Of a stretch of 64,000 nt of DNA, positions 14,288 to 26,833 are shown piece by piece (position 1 is the first letter of the stretch; every line of letters begins with the position of its first letter). The notes under the pieces are model-generated. The model saw only the letters and a program-made list of their open reading frames with translations, was not told where the DNA came from and did no database searches. The DNA is from Onchocerca volvulus (Eukaryota > Nematoda > Chromadorea > Rhabditida > Onchocercidae): assembly GCA_000499405.2 (NCBI GenBank), contig HG738140.1:722191-786190 (forward strand), in the 5' to 3' direction. A program made the translations under genes and the position numbers.

Positions 14288-17200
14288 TTTCGAAAAATTC
14301 TTCCCTTTCTCTTTTTTTCCCCTTTCCAATTATTAATCATATTAACACAAATAAAATATTCGATATTCTTTCCCACCATATCCAACATTTTTTTATTGCT
14401 GATTAAATAATTACTCATTGAATCTTGGCTCTTCTACAAGTAAGTGATATGTGTAAAAGTTTGAGTGAAATACTACATTTCCTTGATTTTAAATGCTTCT
14501 GAAAGAGTTTTCCCACAATTATATCATCAACTTTTTTTTTTTTTATTTTTGCTCATTTTAAATTAGCACTGCGATATGACATTATGTTTCTCTTGAAAGT
14601 GCACCAGTTCTTAACATTATTCTTAGATAATTGATATTTTTAGCACGATTAATTAACATTGTTTCAGATTAAAGTTGAAAAGTTAAAATCATTTGAAAGA
14701 AAAAAAAAAGAAAAGAAAAATAAAACTGTAACGAATTCACAGCAATAAATGATACACTAAATGCTAAACAAATTAAACAATGTCAAGTTAATTAAGTCCC
14801 AGCAACGTTTATTTTAATCAATTCAGAAATAATTATCTCGGAAATTAAGTTTTCCTCAAAAAGTTAGTGTTATTTACCAAATCATTCAAATTATTTCTTA
14901 TAATATACAATGCACTGCTAAAATGGTTTTGCATTAAATTTGCATTAAATTGAATAAAAAATATGTAGCGAAGAACAAAATTTTGATTTTTTTTAATTTG
15001 TTAGGAATATTCGCATTTTTAATGTATTTTAACAAATTTGAAATAGAATAATTCTAATCAAATAGTTAAATCAAAATTATCCTTCACGAAAAAATTTTTT
15101 TTCATTGAATTATTACGAATGAAACATTTTTTGCCAAATTTGAATACAATGATAGATAGCTGGAAAAAACATTGGTTTACAAAAATTTTGCAAAATCAAT
15201 GGAAACTAGAAAAAATATTGGTTCGCAAATTCAGATCGTAAATTTTTCATACATTGAACGATGTAAATTTTTTAGTTATTATCAATAGGCATTGGTCAAA
15301 CTTCTGAGAATAAAAAAAAAAAAATTCTCTTTGTAAAGATTAACGAAAAGATACAGTGATGCTAAATAATCGTTTCTACGCGAATTTAAGAGGTAGACAA
15401 ATGAATGGCTTTTAGTAAATTTAAAAAAAAAAATTTTTGCGAAATATAAAAAATCTAAATCGTATTTCAAAATAAACTATTTATATTATTAAACGAAATA
15501 TTTACCTAAATTTCTCACAGAAATACCATTTCTCAGAAATACATAAATTAAATATTTTTAAAATGTTCGTGACTTAAATAATTTGCAAACTGATCATTTT
15601 TATGTTTGTTCAAATTTTTCTATGAAGTTACTAACATTTTTTCGTCTTCCGAATAGTGTCAATAAAAATTTTGATGTAAATTGTAAAATGTTTACATAGA
15701 TAGTGAACGATCAGTTAGAAAAAGATTTCTCAGATAGAATTATAGAAAAGAATCTTTCAGGCGAGAAACAACCCTTTAAAATATTTTCGTCAATTTATTT
15801 CTTTATTCAAAAAAAAATTTGATTATTTGCTTCTTAAACTTCCGGATTATTGATCATTTAATGCAAAAAATTTTGCTATTAATGGAGACATTAATCGTCT
15901 CCAAAAAAATTCCCACTCAGTGCTTTGATATTTTACTACTTCATCTAATTTATTTCCTGATTAACTATCATCAACGCAATCATATCATCAGTTGTTATCA
16001 CTTTGGATTAGACTTAATCACAATCGTGTATGAAGTTAGTAAATCAGTCAATCATTTTTAATTTAACAGATAAATCCTTTATAATCCGAAAGTTTAGATT
16101 TATTCAAGAATGATACTATTATTTAATTCATTAAAATTAAAGAAATGTGAACGACTTTTGAGAAAATTTTTGAATAATTCATTGATCGAATTTTATTTTT
16201 TAAATCTCTGTTTCTAATTTTTCTTCTCGTTTTTTCCTTCCAATCGAAAAGCAAAAAGGAATAAGAGAAAGAGAAATAACATAATAAGCCATAAATTTGT
16301 AATTCTAGCCTAGGCTTGGCTTCGCTTCATTCTTTTCCATTTCAGTCTTTCTTTCCCATTTCCTTTGCTATTCAATTTCCTCTAACTTATTCGTTCCTTT
16401 CTTTATTCATTCATTCACTTTGGAGTCATTTCGTGAAACCATTCTATGGACAAACAAACGAAATCAGTCTTTCAATCTTTCTTATTTCTCATTTATTGGC
16501 CATTTGATGATTAAGAATCATCCCCTTACATTGATAGATTCATGTCCAAACATTTTTGGTATTTTCCATCTGATCATTCTATTCCATCCAACTATTCCTT
16601 TGTTTATTTCTTGTTATTTAATTTAATTAGCTCAAATGTAATCTTCCCATCGACATTACATCTCTACACATAGATTTAATCTGATTAACTGTGTAACTAT
16701 GATTTACTTTTCCAGTAATCTTTCTGTCGATCTTGTATTATTTGTATGCATTGATTAATTTACATAAACTTGACCAAATTAACTTTACATTTATACTATT
16801 TTTCTGTGACAATTGATTTGTAATAAAATCTATGTGAACAAATACAATCTGATTAAATAATATGTATTCTGTTTCGTAATTCTTCCTTTGACTTAGTATT
16901 AATCTTTCATTGTACTATTTATATGTAATGACTTATAGGTCATCATTAATATCATGTTAATAATTAGTGAAAAAAATTTAAATCACATTTATACCAAGAA
17001 ACTTGGGAGAAAAAAAATAAATGAGCAAATAATAAACACAGTGAATAATGAAAAATATTAGGGAATGAGAGGTAAGTGAAAAAGTAATCATATTGCTAAT
17101 ATTAATGTATTTCTAATTATTTTCGAATATTTTGTTCGTTTATTTTAATGTATTAAAAGAAAAAATCAAAATAATCTGAGAATGATATGTAAACTAATGT

Positions 17201-18563
17201 AAATTATAAAATTAATTGGAATAATTTAGTACACAATTTTCTTATATATAATCTTATTCATTATTTGTTATTTTGAACTATAATAATTTTAGAAACCGAT
17301 TAATTTTTGTTCATTTCTCGAATTTAATACAAATAAAAAGATATTCTTGTCAATTAGTATTTATTCATTAGTTATTAATATGAAACATTTTTATATACTT
17401 TTCCATCTTTTATGGAAAAATGAAAAAAAAGATTAATTTACCAGTCTATCAAAACTTATCTTAGTAGACCAGTATTGTGACCAACTTTTGAGGATTTGAA
17501 CTGCTTATCAAAATTGTTTACTTTTTAAGTTGGATAAGTCTTAGCATAAGATTCCGTTACAAAAAAAAAAGAAAAAAAAATATTTATGAGCAGAAAGCTA
17601 AAAGATACAAATTACTTGTGATGTACTAATTTAAGATTATTACAATGTGATAAAGGGCAATTATAACAATAATTAATATTACTTTCAAACGAATGAAAAT
17701 ATGCATTTCATTTTGTTGGAACTGAAAATATTTCTTTATTTTTCATTTCAGTAAACTTTTAGATTAATTACCAAACTTTAAATATTATTGAATATTCAAA
17801 TTTATGCTTAATTTTTTAAAATCTACACATTAGATTATATAATTCTGACTACTTATGACTAATTTTAACTTATGCCTAAAATGAGCAAAAAAATTTTAAA
17901 TATTTCAAACTTAACTGTCAATTAGAAAAGAAAAAAAAGGAAACAATTCAATTGCAAATAGCGAAATTTAACTGTTTATTTTACAAAAATATGTAAAATA
18001 AAAATAACCAATGATTAATTTCTTTATTTCTTGTTTCCGAATATTTTTCAAATAGCAATGATGAGAAAAAGTAATATGCTCACTCGTTTCTCTTGCATGG
18101 GAATAATATAATTGCACTGCACAAAGAAATCAATTTCATTTATTCTTTTCAAATTAAATTCTATTCATGCCTTATGGTTAAAATTCTTGAAATTATTTTG
18201 TGTGAATAGTTCATTCCAACAAAATCTTTAATGCTTAATTTTGCAATACTTTGTGATTTCTTTCTTTTTTTTAGCATCTCGCTTCAGATTATTAATTTTC
18301 CCTTTTCTAGTTGAACGATTGCAAAAAAGAAGAGATTGATATACTTTTTCAAATATTTCTTTATTAAATCATATTTCCTCAAATATTTCTTAGTTAAATT
18401 AAATTATTAATTTAAATGAATCAAATTTAAATTATTCCTACCAAATATTTTTAAAGCTATTTAGAATTATCACATCATTTTCTTTAATGGAATATTCTTA
18501 TATTGCAAGAATATAATTTAAGGAAATTAACCTATATGAATAAAAATAGATGTTTATTTGGCT
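14288..18563. other. Gene-poor AT-rich interval
   Basis: I see no supportable exon. The stretch at 16,316-16,640 is pyrimidine-rich on the plus strand, giving Ser/Phe-rich frames without splice context. The rest is AT-rich spacer. Confidence 0.5.
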
Positions 18564-19040
18564 TTAAACACAAAGTTGCTGTGAAATTTTGATTGCTTTG
18601 AAAATTTGACGTAATGCTGCATTCGAATAGGCGCGTATTTCCATATAGAATATCTACTTTTTTTTTACTTACCCGTAAAGATAAACATATTTACCGCCAA
18701 ATTGCCATGAGAATAAACATGTTTCCCGCTAAAATGCTCCGATGAACAGATAAACAAAGTGAAGTCACCGATCATTAATTCACTGCCAGATAACAGTCGG
18801 CAAATCCATCTATATAAAGAAAAATGTAAATGTTCATTGCAGCTTTTGACATAACGTTTCAAAATCTTGACCGATTATTTTGAAAATTTGAAATAACGTT
18901 ACATTCGAATAAGCGCGTGTTTTTATATAAATATACCAACTTTCTTCTCACCCGGGATAACTGCGACAGGTAAAAGTAAGTGAATGGACATTTTTATTTT
19001 ATATAGACTAGCTGGGCCACATGGAGCATGATCGGATACA
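18564..19040. repeat. Helitron-type interspersed repeat cluster (two copies plus middle module)
   Basis: Two diverged copies of one unit are recognisable at about 18,564-18,675 and 18,809-19,040. Shared words include TTGAAAATTTGA, a GCATTCGAATA/ACATTCGAATA core followed by GCGCGT and a T run, then ATATCTACTTT/ATATACCAACTTT and a CCCG block. The second copy opens with CTATATAAAGAAAAATG and closes with ACTAGCTGGGCCACATGGAG. The same words recur at 61.38-62.09 kb beside a helicase remnant, which is why I call it Helitron-type. Between the copies (about 18,676-18,808) lies another module that itself contains two copies of an ATAAACAT-T-CCGC motif and is found again near 41.05 kb. Confidence 0.65.
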
Positions 19041-20955
19041 GTTAGTAATTTTAAAAAAATTGTATTTTATTAATAAAGTTAAAAGTTTAATTTTCACTGT
19101 TTTTGGTGCTTTTTATTAATGGACCTTGTATTATACAAGAGATAGCATCTCCGCATTTCAGCCTAGTTAAAAGAATGTTGAGCTTTTTGAATAAGCCAAT
19201 TTGATGAATATATTTGATGAAGGCTATTTATTGCTAACAATAATGAAGCAAGGCGAAGGAAGAAGATTAGAATGGATTCTTAATTGATTCTTACTGTATG
19301 TTTACTAACAATTCCTTAATTATTGGCTTCAGAATGTTTTTTAAAATTTAAACAATGATTAAAGATTGCCCAAAATAATGTTTCAAAATCAAATAAATTA
19401 CCAAAATAAGCTACATACATGAAATGAAATTCTAATAAAGAGTAATTTCCAATAGTTATTTTATAATTACGAGAATTTTTTTTTAAATCTATATTTTTAG
19501 CAGCAGCTTTATCTTAAATCTCAATCAGCATTTATATTAATTATCAATTACTAAAGATTGTTTCAGATATTTCATAGATTTTAATTTTTAAAAAAATAGA
19601 AGAAAGAGTAAAAGTCATAAAAACATTTTAAACATCTATGAAAATAGCACAACAAATAATTCCATTTTTGGTGACAAGAAGCGAATATTCATTTGAAGAG
19701 AAATTACTTTTAATAATTTTGATATATATTATCTACGTATAATGATTGATAAAGCATGCGCTTTGTATTCACTTATTATAAATAGCTTTATTTTGCATCC
19801 ATCCATTACTATTATTATATATAATATTTCTTGTGAATACTTATATTTTTCATTTTATAAGTGATTATTCTTTTATTTAATCACAGGTTGTTTCTTCTTT
19901 GTCCAATTATTTTAGTAATTTTGATATATATATTATTTGTTTTATAATCATTGATAAATGATGCTCGTTGCAATTCAAATATTAATGGATGATATGAATA
20001 AACAATTACTAATTTATACTTGATGATTTTAAAAATTCCAAAATATATCATTATTGTTATGCTTAACTATTATGATATTTTATTATCATAATAATTCATT
20101 GACATAAATTTAAGACAATTCCAATTATTTCAACATGCAAAAAAAAAACAAATTGTTTTATTTAATTTCACAGGTATTTGATTAGTTGTTCATTAGCAAA
20201 AAGAAAAAAAAAGAAGCTTGATTAACTGGTCATTTTTTTTTTTTTGTTCAATTTTAAAAGAAGAAAACAGAAAAAAGAAGAAAAATTCTGAATCGTAATT
20301 TGATACGATCCAAAATTTATCATTCTAAAAACTCATCATTTAATCATTAATTATTACTGCTATTTATTGTGATTCCTGGATTAATCTATTTATTGATACA
20401 TAATGATTATTTTCAGATAAATTATAACAACGTTCAGAAAAGAACAATAAAAGACTTTTTTGCAGTTTCCAAGTAATATTGCAATGTTACAATCGTATTA
20501 TAGTAATATAAGAATTAAACATTATTGATAATATTACGCAACGAAATGTAAAATAACATTCAAGGATCAAGAGCGTTTTTATGCAATTTTATTATATCTT
20601 ATGTCTTCTAATTCGTAACTTCACTATTTTTAATTTCAATAAAAAAAAAGTATTGAGAGGAAAAGAAGGAATGAAGTAGAAGAAGGGTTAATGAATGCGA
20701 GAAATGCTTCTTATCATATATGATTTGATTAACTGGCTGTTTTATTGTCAGATGTAAAACAAAAAAAAATTTTTTTTCATTTAATATTTATTTGATTCAT
20801 TCGAACTATCACATTTTTTGCATAGTTGTCGATTAAATAAATACTAATTAATCAAAAATTAATCTATATATTGCTTTGTGATATGTCACCACTTTACTTT
20901 TTGAACATCTCTATCTTCAACTTTTATATATTTCACAAGTTTTTCAATAATAATG

Positions 20956-21001
<46 letters not shown>

Positions 21002-24000
21002 TAAATAATAATAATGAATAATGATAGTAATGGTCCTATATTTTTATGTCAGTTTAAATTCGAGATTAGCTAAACTATGGAAAGTAAATCATTCAATATT
21101 ATTCATAATATAAGTGAAATCAAGGATTGTTGTTTTTAAAAAATCAAAAAACAGCTAAATGCATAGTTTCACTATCAGTTTTCTTTTAATTTGATTTTCT
21201 ATTGTATAAACAAAATATGATAGATTTAGTGCGAATTAAGCTTTGATTTTTTAAAGAGTTCATATTCTGTCGGAATATCAGAGACACCTTTATCAGTAAC
21301 ATCATAAAATGTCATCTTCAGTCCAATTTTTTCATTCATTGCCATAAAATTTTATTGCTACCCATTTGTTTAACAATAAAAATTTTTACTTTCAAAATGC
21401 ATGCCGTATTATTTGGTTTTTCCACTTGTTAATTTTAGATTTTATTTTAGATTTTTCTCAAAAATTCCAACTTTATTTTCCTATAATTTGAAATGTAGTA
21501 TCAAAAATTATTCAGCTTTTTCTTACTTAATATATCACGTTCTAAATTATCTACCTTTGAACTTTCTATTACATGTATAATTTTAAAAATTAGGAAGAAA
21601 TTGATTATTCAATTCATTATTCAGTTAAAATTATTTCGTGGTATTCTTTAAAGCCCATTTTTTCCTTTATTTTGCTCTTTTTTTTTTTTTTTTATTTTTC
21701 ATATATTTTTCATACTTTTCTTTATCAGTTTCAAAATATTTATTCAGAGTGAAATAATTGTTAAGCGGAAAAGTGGAAGAAAAAATCATTGTCTTTTGCA
21801 ACTACAATCATTTATTTTATCGATTATTTCAGAAAATATTTCAGATTGATTATATTTTCCCGGGAAATTCTTTATTTGATAATAAAATTAAATCTTTAAA
21901 AGATAGGATGATGTATGAAAATAATGATGGTAAGATTAAAATAAATTAGAATGATATATGAGAAAGAATCTTTCTGCTCTTTATTATCATCATTTTATCC
22001 TTTTCTTTAAATCCTTGAAACAATAAACGAATTGATGAGTTTCCCTTTCACCACCTTCTCTTCGCCTCCCACTTTCTCCTGACATCAGTTAATTCTATTG
22101 TGATGTAATCAGCAGTATAATCTCTCTTCCTCCTTCACCTTTGGAATTTATCTCCCAAAAACACAACAACTTTACAACTTGTTCACATCAAATCATTACT
22201 CTTCTTGTGCTCTTGCTATGTGGGAGATAGGATGGATAACTGTTCCTTCCAAAACTTCCTCATTATTGCACATTTTTCTTAAACAATTTACTTTGTCAAA
22301 AAAAAATATTAAGTTTTTCATTTTAAAATTATTTAAAAAAAAAAAAAAAAAAACAAAATTATTGGACAGCAAAATATGAAATATTTTGAACGAGTTAATG
22401 GGACGAAATCATACGTATTTACAAGCAGTGATAACAGATAAAATTGAATTGATCATACTTACTTTCAGCAGTGTTAATAGATAAGGTTAATGATCGCACT
22501 TATTTGTAAATATTCATAATGAATAGATCTGAATCATTACTATTGTAGTTGAAAGATAGATTTTTTGAAATACCTACCATCCGTTATGAATTTTTTTATT
22601 TTCAATTTATTTTATTTAGACTGTTTATTGGTTCCTAATAAAAAGCGTTGCTAATTATCCAATTTTCTAAACAATATTTCCATGTTAAACTTGTCAACAT
22701 GTTTTCATGCTGAAAAGTTAATTAGTCGTATTGGAATATATAACATTTCAATCATCATGCAACATTTCGTTGACTTTTTTCTATTGCACTTAAGTTTATT
22801 TTATCTTTATCTTCTTTCCTGTATGAATAGAAAAGTTATTAAAATCATGCTTTTTAAATTTAATATTATTCAATCTTTTTCGTAAAGAAATTAAACAAAT
22901 TGAAAAATTAAACATATTCAGTCCTTTATTATTTTAATTTATTCTGCTTGAGAAATTTCTAAATTTCAAAATTTGAATTTGCATCTAAATTATTATGAAA
23001 TAGAAAACCAATATGCTATGATTTATTTATTTGAAAAGATCTTCCTTTTAAGGATTTCGAGGACATAGCTCTCTCCTTTCAGAATTTCAAGGACTTAATT
23101 TCCTTTCTTTTTTAATCATAGTTATTTGCTTCTTCCTCTCATCCCTACATATATTATCCCTTTTTAATCTTGATTATTTTGCTATTTGTTTAGTCTTTAT
23201 TCATCGTAAACATCGATATCTTGATATGTCTATAGCTATGCTGAAATATGAAATAAAACTCATTATTGGTAGTACTTAATTGCTTCTGATGGGATTTAAT
23301 TGACGTCATTGATATATTGCAACAAAGCAGCAACATTTTTTTTTAAATACGAAGGAAAGAAAATTCATATGTTTTTTGTTTTTTTTTTGAGATGAAAAAG
23401 CAAAACAATCTCAACAATATTTTTTTTTTGCTTTTTCTGTTTCAAAAAAATTATCAACCACAAAAAGCATGACCAATTCTCTAGCAAATATTTATAATAA
23501 TTTCAAATTTTAAAGTTTGGCAAAGATGACAAATAAAAAAAAAAGAAGACGAAGTAAACTATCCAATTAGTATCATTTCAAAAAAAAAAAAAAAAAATAG
23601 TAGAAATTTAATAGTAAAACTTTAGAATGCGAAAAATTCTGTTTAAATAATAAATTATTTGAATTAATAAAGATTCTCTTTTTTCCAATTTATTAGTATA
23701 ATTCTAGCATATATTGAATCAACAAATTCATCGATTTTATAACATTGTTAGCGCTTTTTATCAAGCAGAGTTAAAACTTATCTTTAATTTATTGTTGCTT
23801 TTAATTTATCTTTTATCTTAATGTATCTTTAATTTATTGTTATTATTAATAAAGATTATAATATTAACAAATTTTCAACAAATATTATAAAATTATTTAA
23901 AATAAGGAATTATTTTTAATAAATTAATGAATGATAAAAAAATTTGCACTTATTACATTAAAAATAATTGCAGATATTTGAAAAATATCAATGAATGGTT

Positions 24001-26694
24001 AATTTTTGATTAGAAATATTAAATTATTATGAAATATATATTCAAAGTTTCAATAAATTGTAAGTAAATCAAGCAAATTCTTGAAAAAAAAAAAAAAAAA
24101 AGAAAAAAAGAGGAAAAAAAAAAGAAAAATTAGCTACTGTAACAAATTGTCTTTGCATAACTTCTCGACCTATATTTCTTTCTCTTTTATCTCCTCTTAT
24201 CATCATCATCATCATCATCACCTCGTGATCATCATCGTCAAAAACAACAGGAGCAGCAGCAAGAGCAACAACAAATTCTATCCGAAGACTTTCTAATAAA
24301 ACTCGTCAATAATTTAATTTTCAAAATACCACTCATAGCAAGTGAATGATCTCATGAGAGTTTACCAATCATTTCTACTATTTCCTCAGAAGATATTGCT
24401 TTTCGTTTTCAATTACTGGAATTGGAAATCCATTTAATTGCTAATGGTAATGAGATTTAGATCATATTGCTTCATTATTTGCTCGTTAAAAAATAAGAAT
24501 TGTATTTATGCAATAAATTTTCATACGTTTATTATACTTTAGTATTTAAAAAATGAATAAATTCTTAATTTTAACTTTGTTTTCAAAAAAAGAAAAGTTT
24601 AATAATTTTTGTTCAATAATTTTCCTTTCAATAATACATGCATACATACGTCAATTAAATATTCATTAAATTCCTTTAGGATTCATCCCTTTTTCCTTAT
24701 TTTTGAAGGAGTTTTTTTTATTTCTTGGAAGAATTCTTTTTTTTTTTTTATTTTTGAACGAGTTCTCTTTTTTTTTTATTTTAAAGGAGTTTTTCTCTTT
24801 TTTTTTTTTTTATTTTAGGAAGAAAAGTTTTTGCAAAGCAGAATTTTGAACTAAACTTATCTTTTTGTGAGCTAAGTTGGTTTACATGTTGAAAGGAAAT
24901 ATTGATGTTATTCCCAGTTTTTAATTTACATCCTCTTTTTTGTGAAAATAGGAAATTGAGTTTTAAAAAGCTCCAAAAAACGGCCAGAACACTCTCGAAA
25001 ACTTTCTATGATTGTCTAATAGCTTCTGCTTAAAGAAACTTTCTAATGATTTTCGAAATTGGCTTATCTTAAATATTTTTGATGCATTCACTGATGTCAG
25101 TTTTCTATTATGTTATGCAGCATATTTTTCATAGCTATTAATAAATTTGTTGTATTAATTTTTATATTTAAATTTTTAAATTCGTATTTTTGTTTAAAAT
25201 TTACCGCATTAATTTATTATTATTCAGCATAACATGGATTATTTATCTGTAGTTGACAGCTCATAAATACCTTTCCGTGGCTAATAACATTAATACATAA
25301 CATAATAATTAATTAATAATTTGATTACGATTCGAAAAACAGCGATTAAAACGACTCATTACGATTTTTGATCTAATTTATAAATAATCTAATTTTTCCT
25401 ATGGATATGAATGTAAGAATTATAAGAATATTTCGGTTATAATGTTTGTATATCCACAATAATTATATGATTTTTTTTTTCGAAATCATTTCCTTCTTCC
25501 TTTTTTTTTTTTCGAAAAATTATATATTTTTTGGATTCAATCACAATAAGTTTAATTATATTTTGGTTGATGACTAACGATTTGAAAAAGCAATGATGTT
25601 ACTTCGTAAAAAAAAGGTGAAGTGAAATGCTTCGATGTAAACTAAGCTAAGCTTAATGTGTTGAAATAAAAAAATAATCAGTTGCCCATTAGATGAGCAG
25701 CTAATCACCTTTTTTTGGTCTAAGATTTCTTTTTTTTTTGATCTGTTATTTCACAGTTTTCACAACCGGCTTTTTTTGTTTTTAAAAAAAGAAAGAACAG
25801 AAACGAAAAATTGGAAATCATTTTAAACAGTCAGAATTTTATGTTAAATATATGTTGCTTTATTGAGATTAAAAATTAAATTTTCATCTTTCATTTTCTT
25901 TTTTTTTTCGTTTTTTTTTTCAATATAATAACTTTTAGCAAAAATGTTCAATGAAATTTACATTGCTAATTTTACATTAATTTATAACACAAAAATATTC
26001 GATAAATTTTATATCGTTGATTCTATTTGTGACAGCAAAAGAAAACAGTTTTCGACAGGAATTCTCGTCTCAATAATTAAAATATCATTCAAACTTTCGT
26101 ATCTATTTAATTCGATTTAATTTTTGCAGTATAATTTGCTCTTTAGTTACAGTTTGAAACTAAGAAGTTATTGAAAAGCAAAAAACTTGATAATTGTTTG
26201 AAAGTATTCATTTATTTCCACTTTTTCTGTCAATCACTCTTATGCGCTGCTAAAGAAGAACAGCTGCTTCATTGATTGAATAGTTTGAAATTTTTATTTG
26301 ACGGAAGATCAAGTAATTCGACTTTTTTTTTTTAATTGCCATTATTAATTGAACTTTTGTTTTTGTGTTGTTGTACATACTTTTTCTAGTCTTTAATTAT
26401 TGTATATGGAAAATATTAATGCTGCAAAATTTTAAAATCATTAAATATTTCATCTTAAAATCTCATGTGTCTTATAATTAATACAGTTTCTTTTAATGTC
26501 AAGATGCGGAAAGATTCGTTAATTAATTAACTATTAAGCATATCTTTTAAATCCCATTTGGGATCATCAAGGGAAAACTAAAAACTATAATAAAGATTAA
26601 TTAAAGATGGACAAACAGATAACTAAACGATACGTATGCTACTGAATATGTTTAAATTAAGAAGTGTTTATTTACTTTTTTTTTTTAATTTCAG
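19041..26694. other. Gene-poor interval upstream of the calmodulin-like gene
   Basis: No supportable exon. Contents: an AAT microsatellite at 20,961-20,996, a short less-AT-rich block at about 22,020-22,250, a CAT repeat followed by AGC/AAC triplets at about 24,205-24,270, and many T/A runs. The distal promoter of the plus-strand calmodulin-like gene presumably lies in the last part, but no specific element can be supported. Confidence 0.5.
20961..20996. repeat. (AAT)n microsatellite
   Basis: About twelve uninterrupted ATA/AAT units followed by degenerate AAT-rich sequence. Confidence 0.9.
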
Positions 26695-26833
26695 ATATAA
26701 TTTGCCATAAAACAGTTAATGTTGAAGCATTCTAAGGAAACAAACAAAATTCAATCATTGAAGAAGTTTTGATATTGAAGGCGAGTCTGTGGAAAATTTG
26801 ATATTTAATTAATTAATATAACGAACTAAGAAG
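26695..26833 (+). promoter_or_regulatory. 5' UTR of the calmodulin-like gene with an upstream ORF
   Basis: The segment starts right after a strong TTTTTTTTTAATTTCAG acceptor and runs 139 bases to the start codon. The acceptor could be a spliced-leader trans-splice site or the end of a 5' intron. It contains one upstream ATG frame (26,719-26,772, 17 codons plus TGA) that ends 61 bases before the main ATG, so translation may be attenuated. Confidence 0.5.

Noticed and set aside
16316..16626. Plus-strand frames of 63 and 68 codons
   Set aside because: The signal is explained by a pyrimidine-rich tract giving Phe/Ser/Leu codons; there is no conserved motif and the two frames overlap.
18665..18862. 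Minus-strand frame of 65 codons
   Set aside because: It is made entirely of the interspersed repeat module, including its internal duplicate.
23301..23308. TGACGTCA palindrome (CRE-like)
   Set aside because: A single 8-mer in a gene desert is expected by chance; another TGACGTCA occurs inside the retroelement near 29,752.
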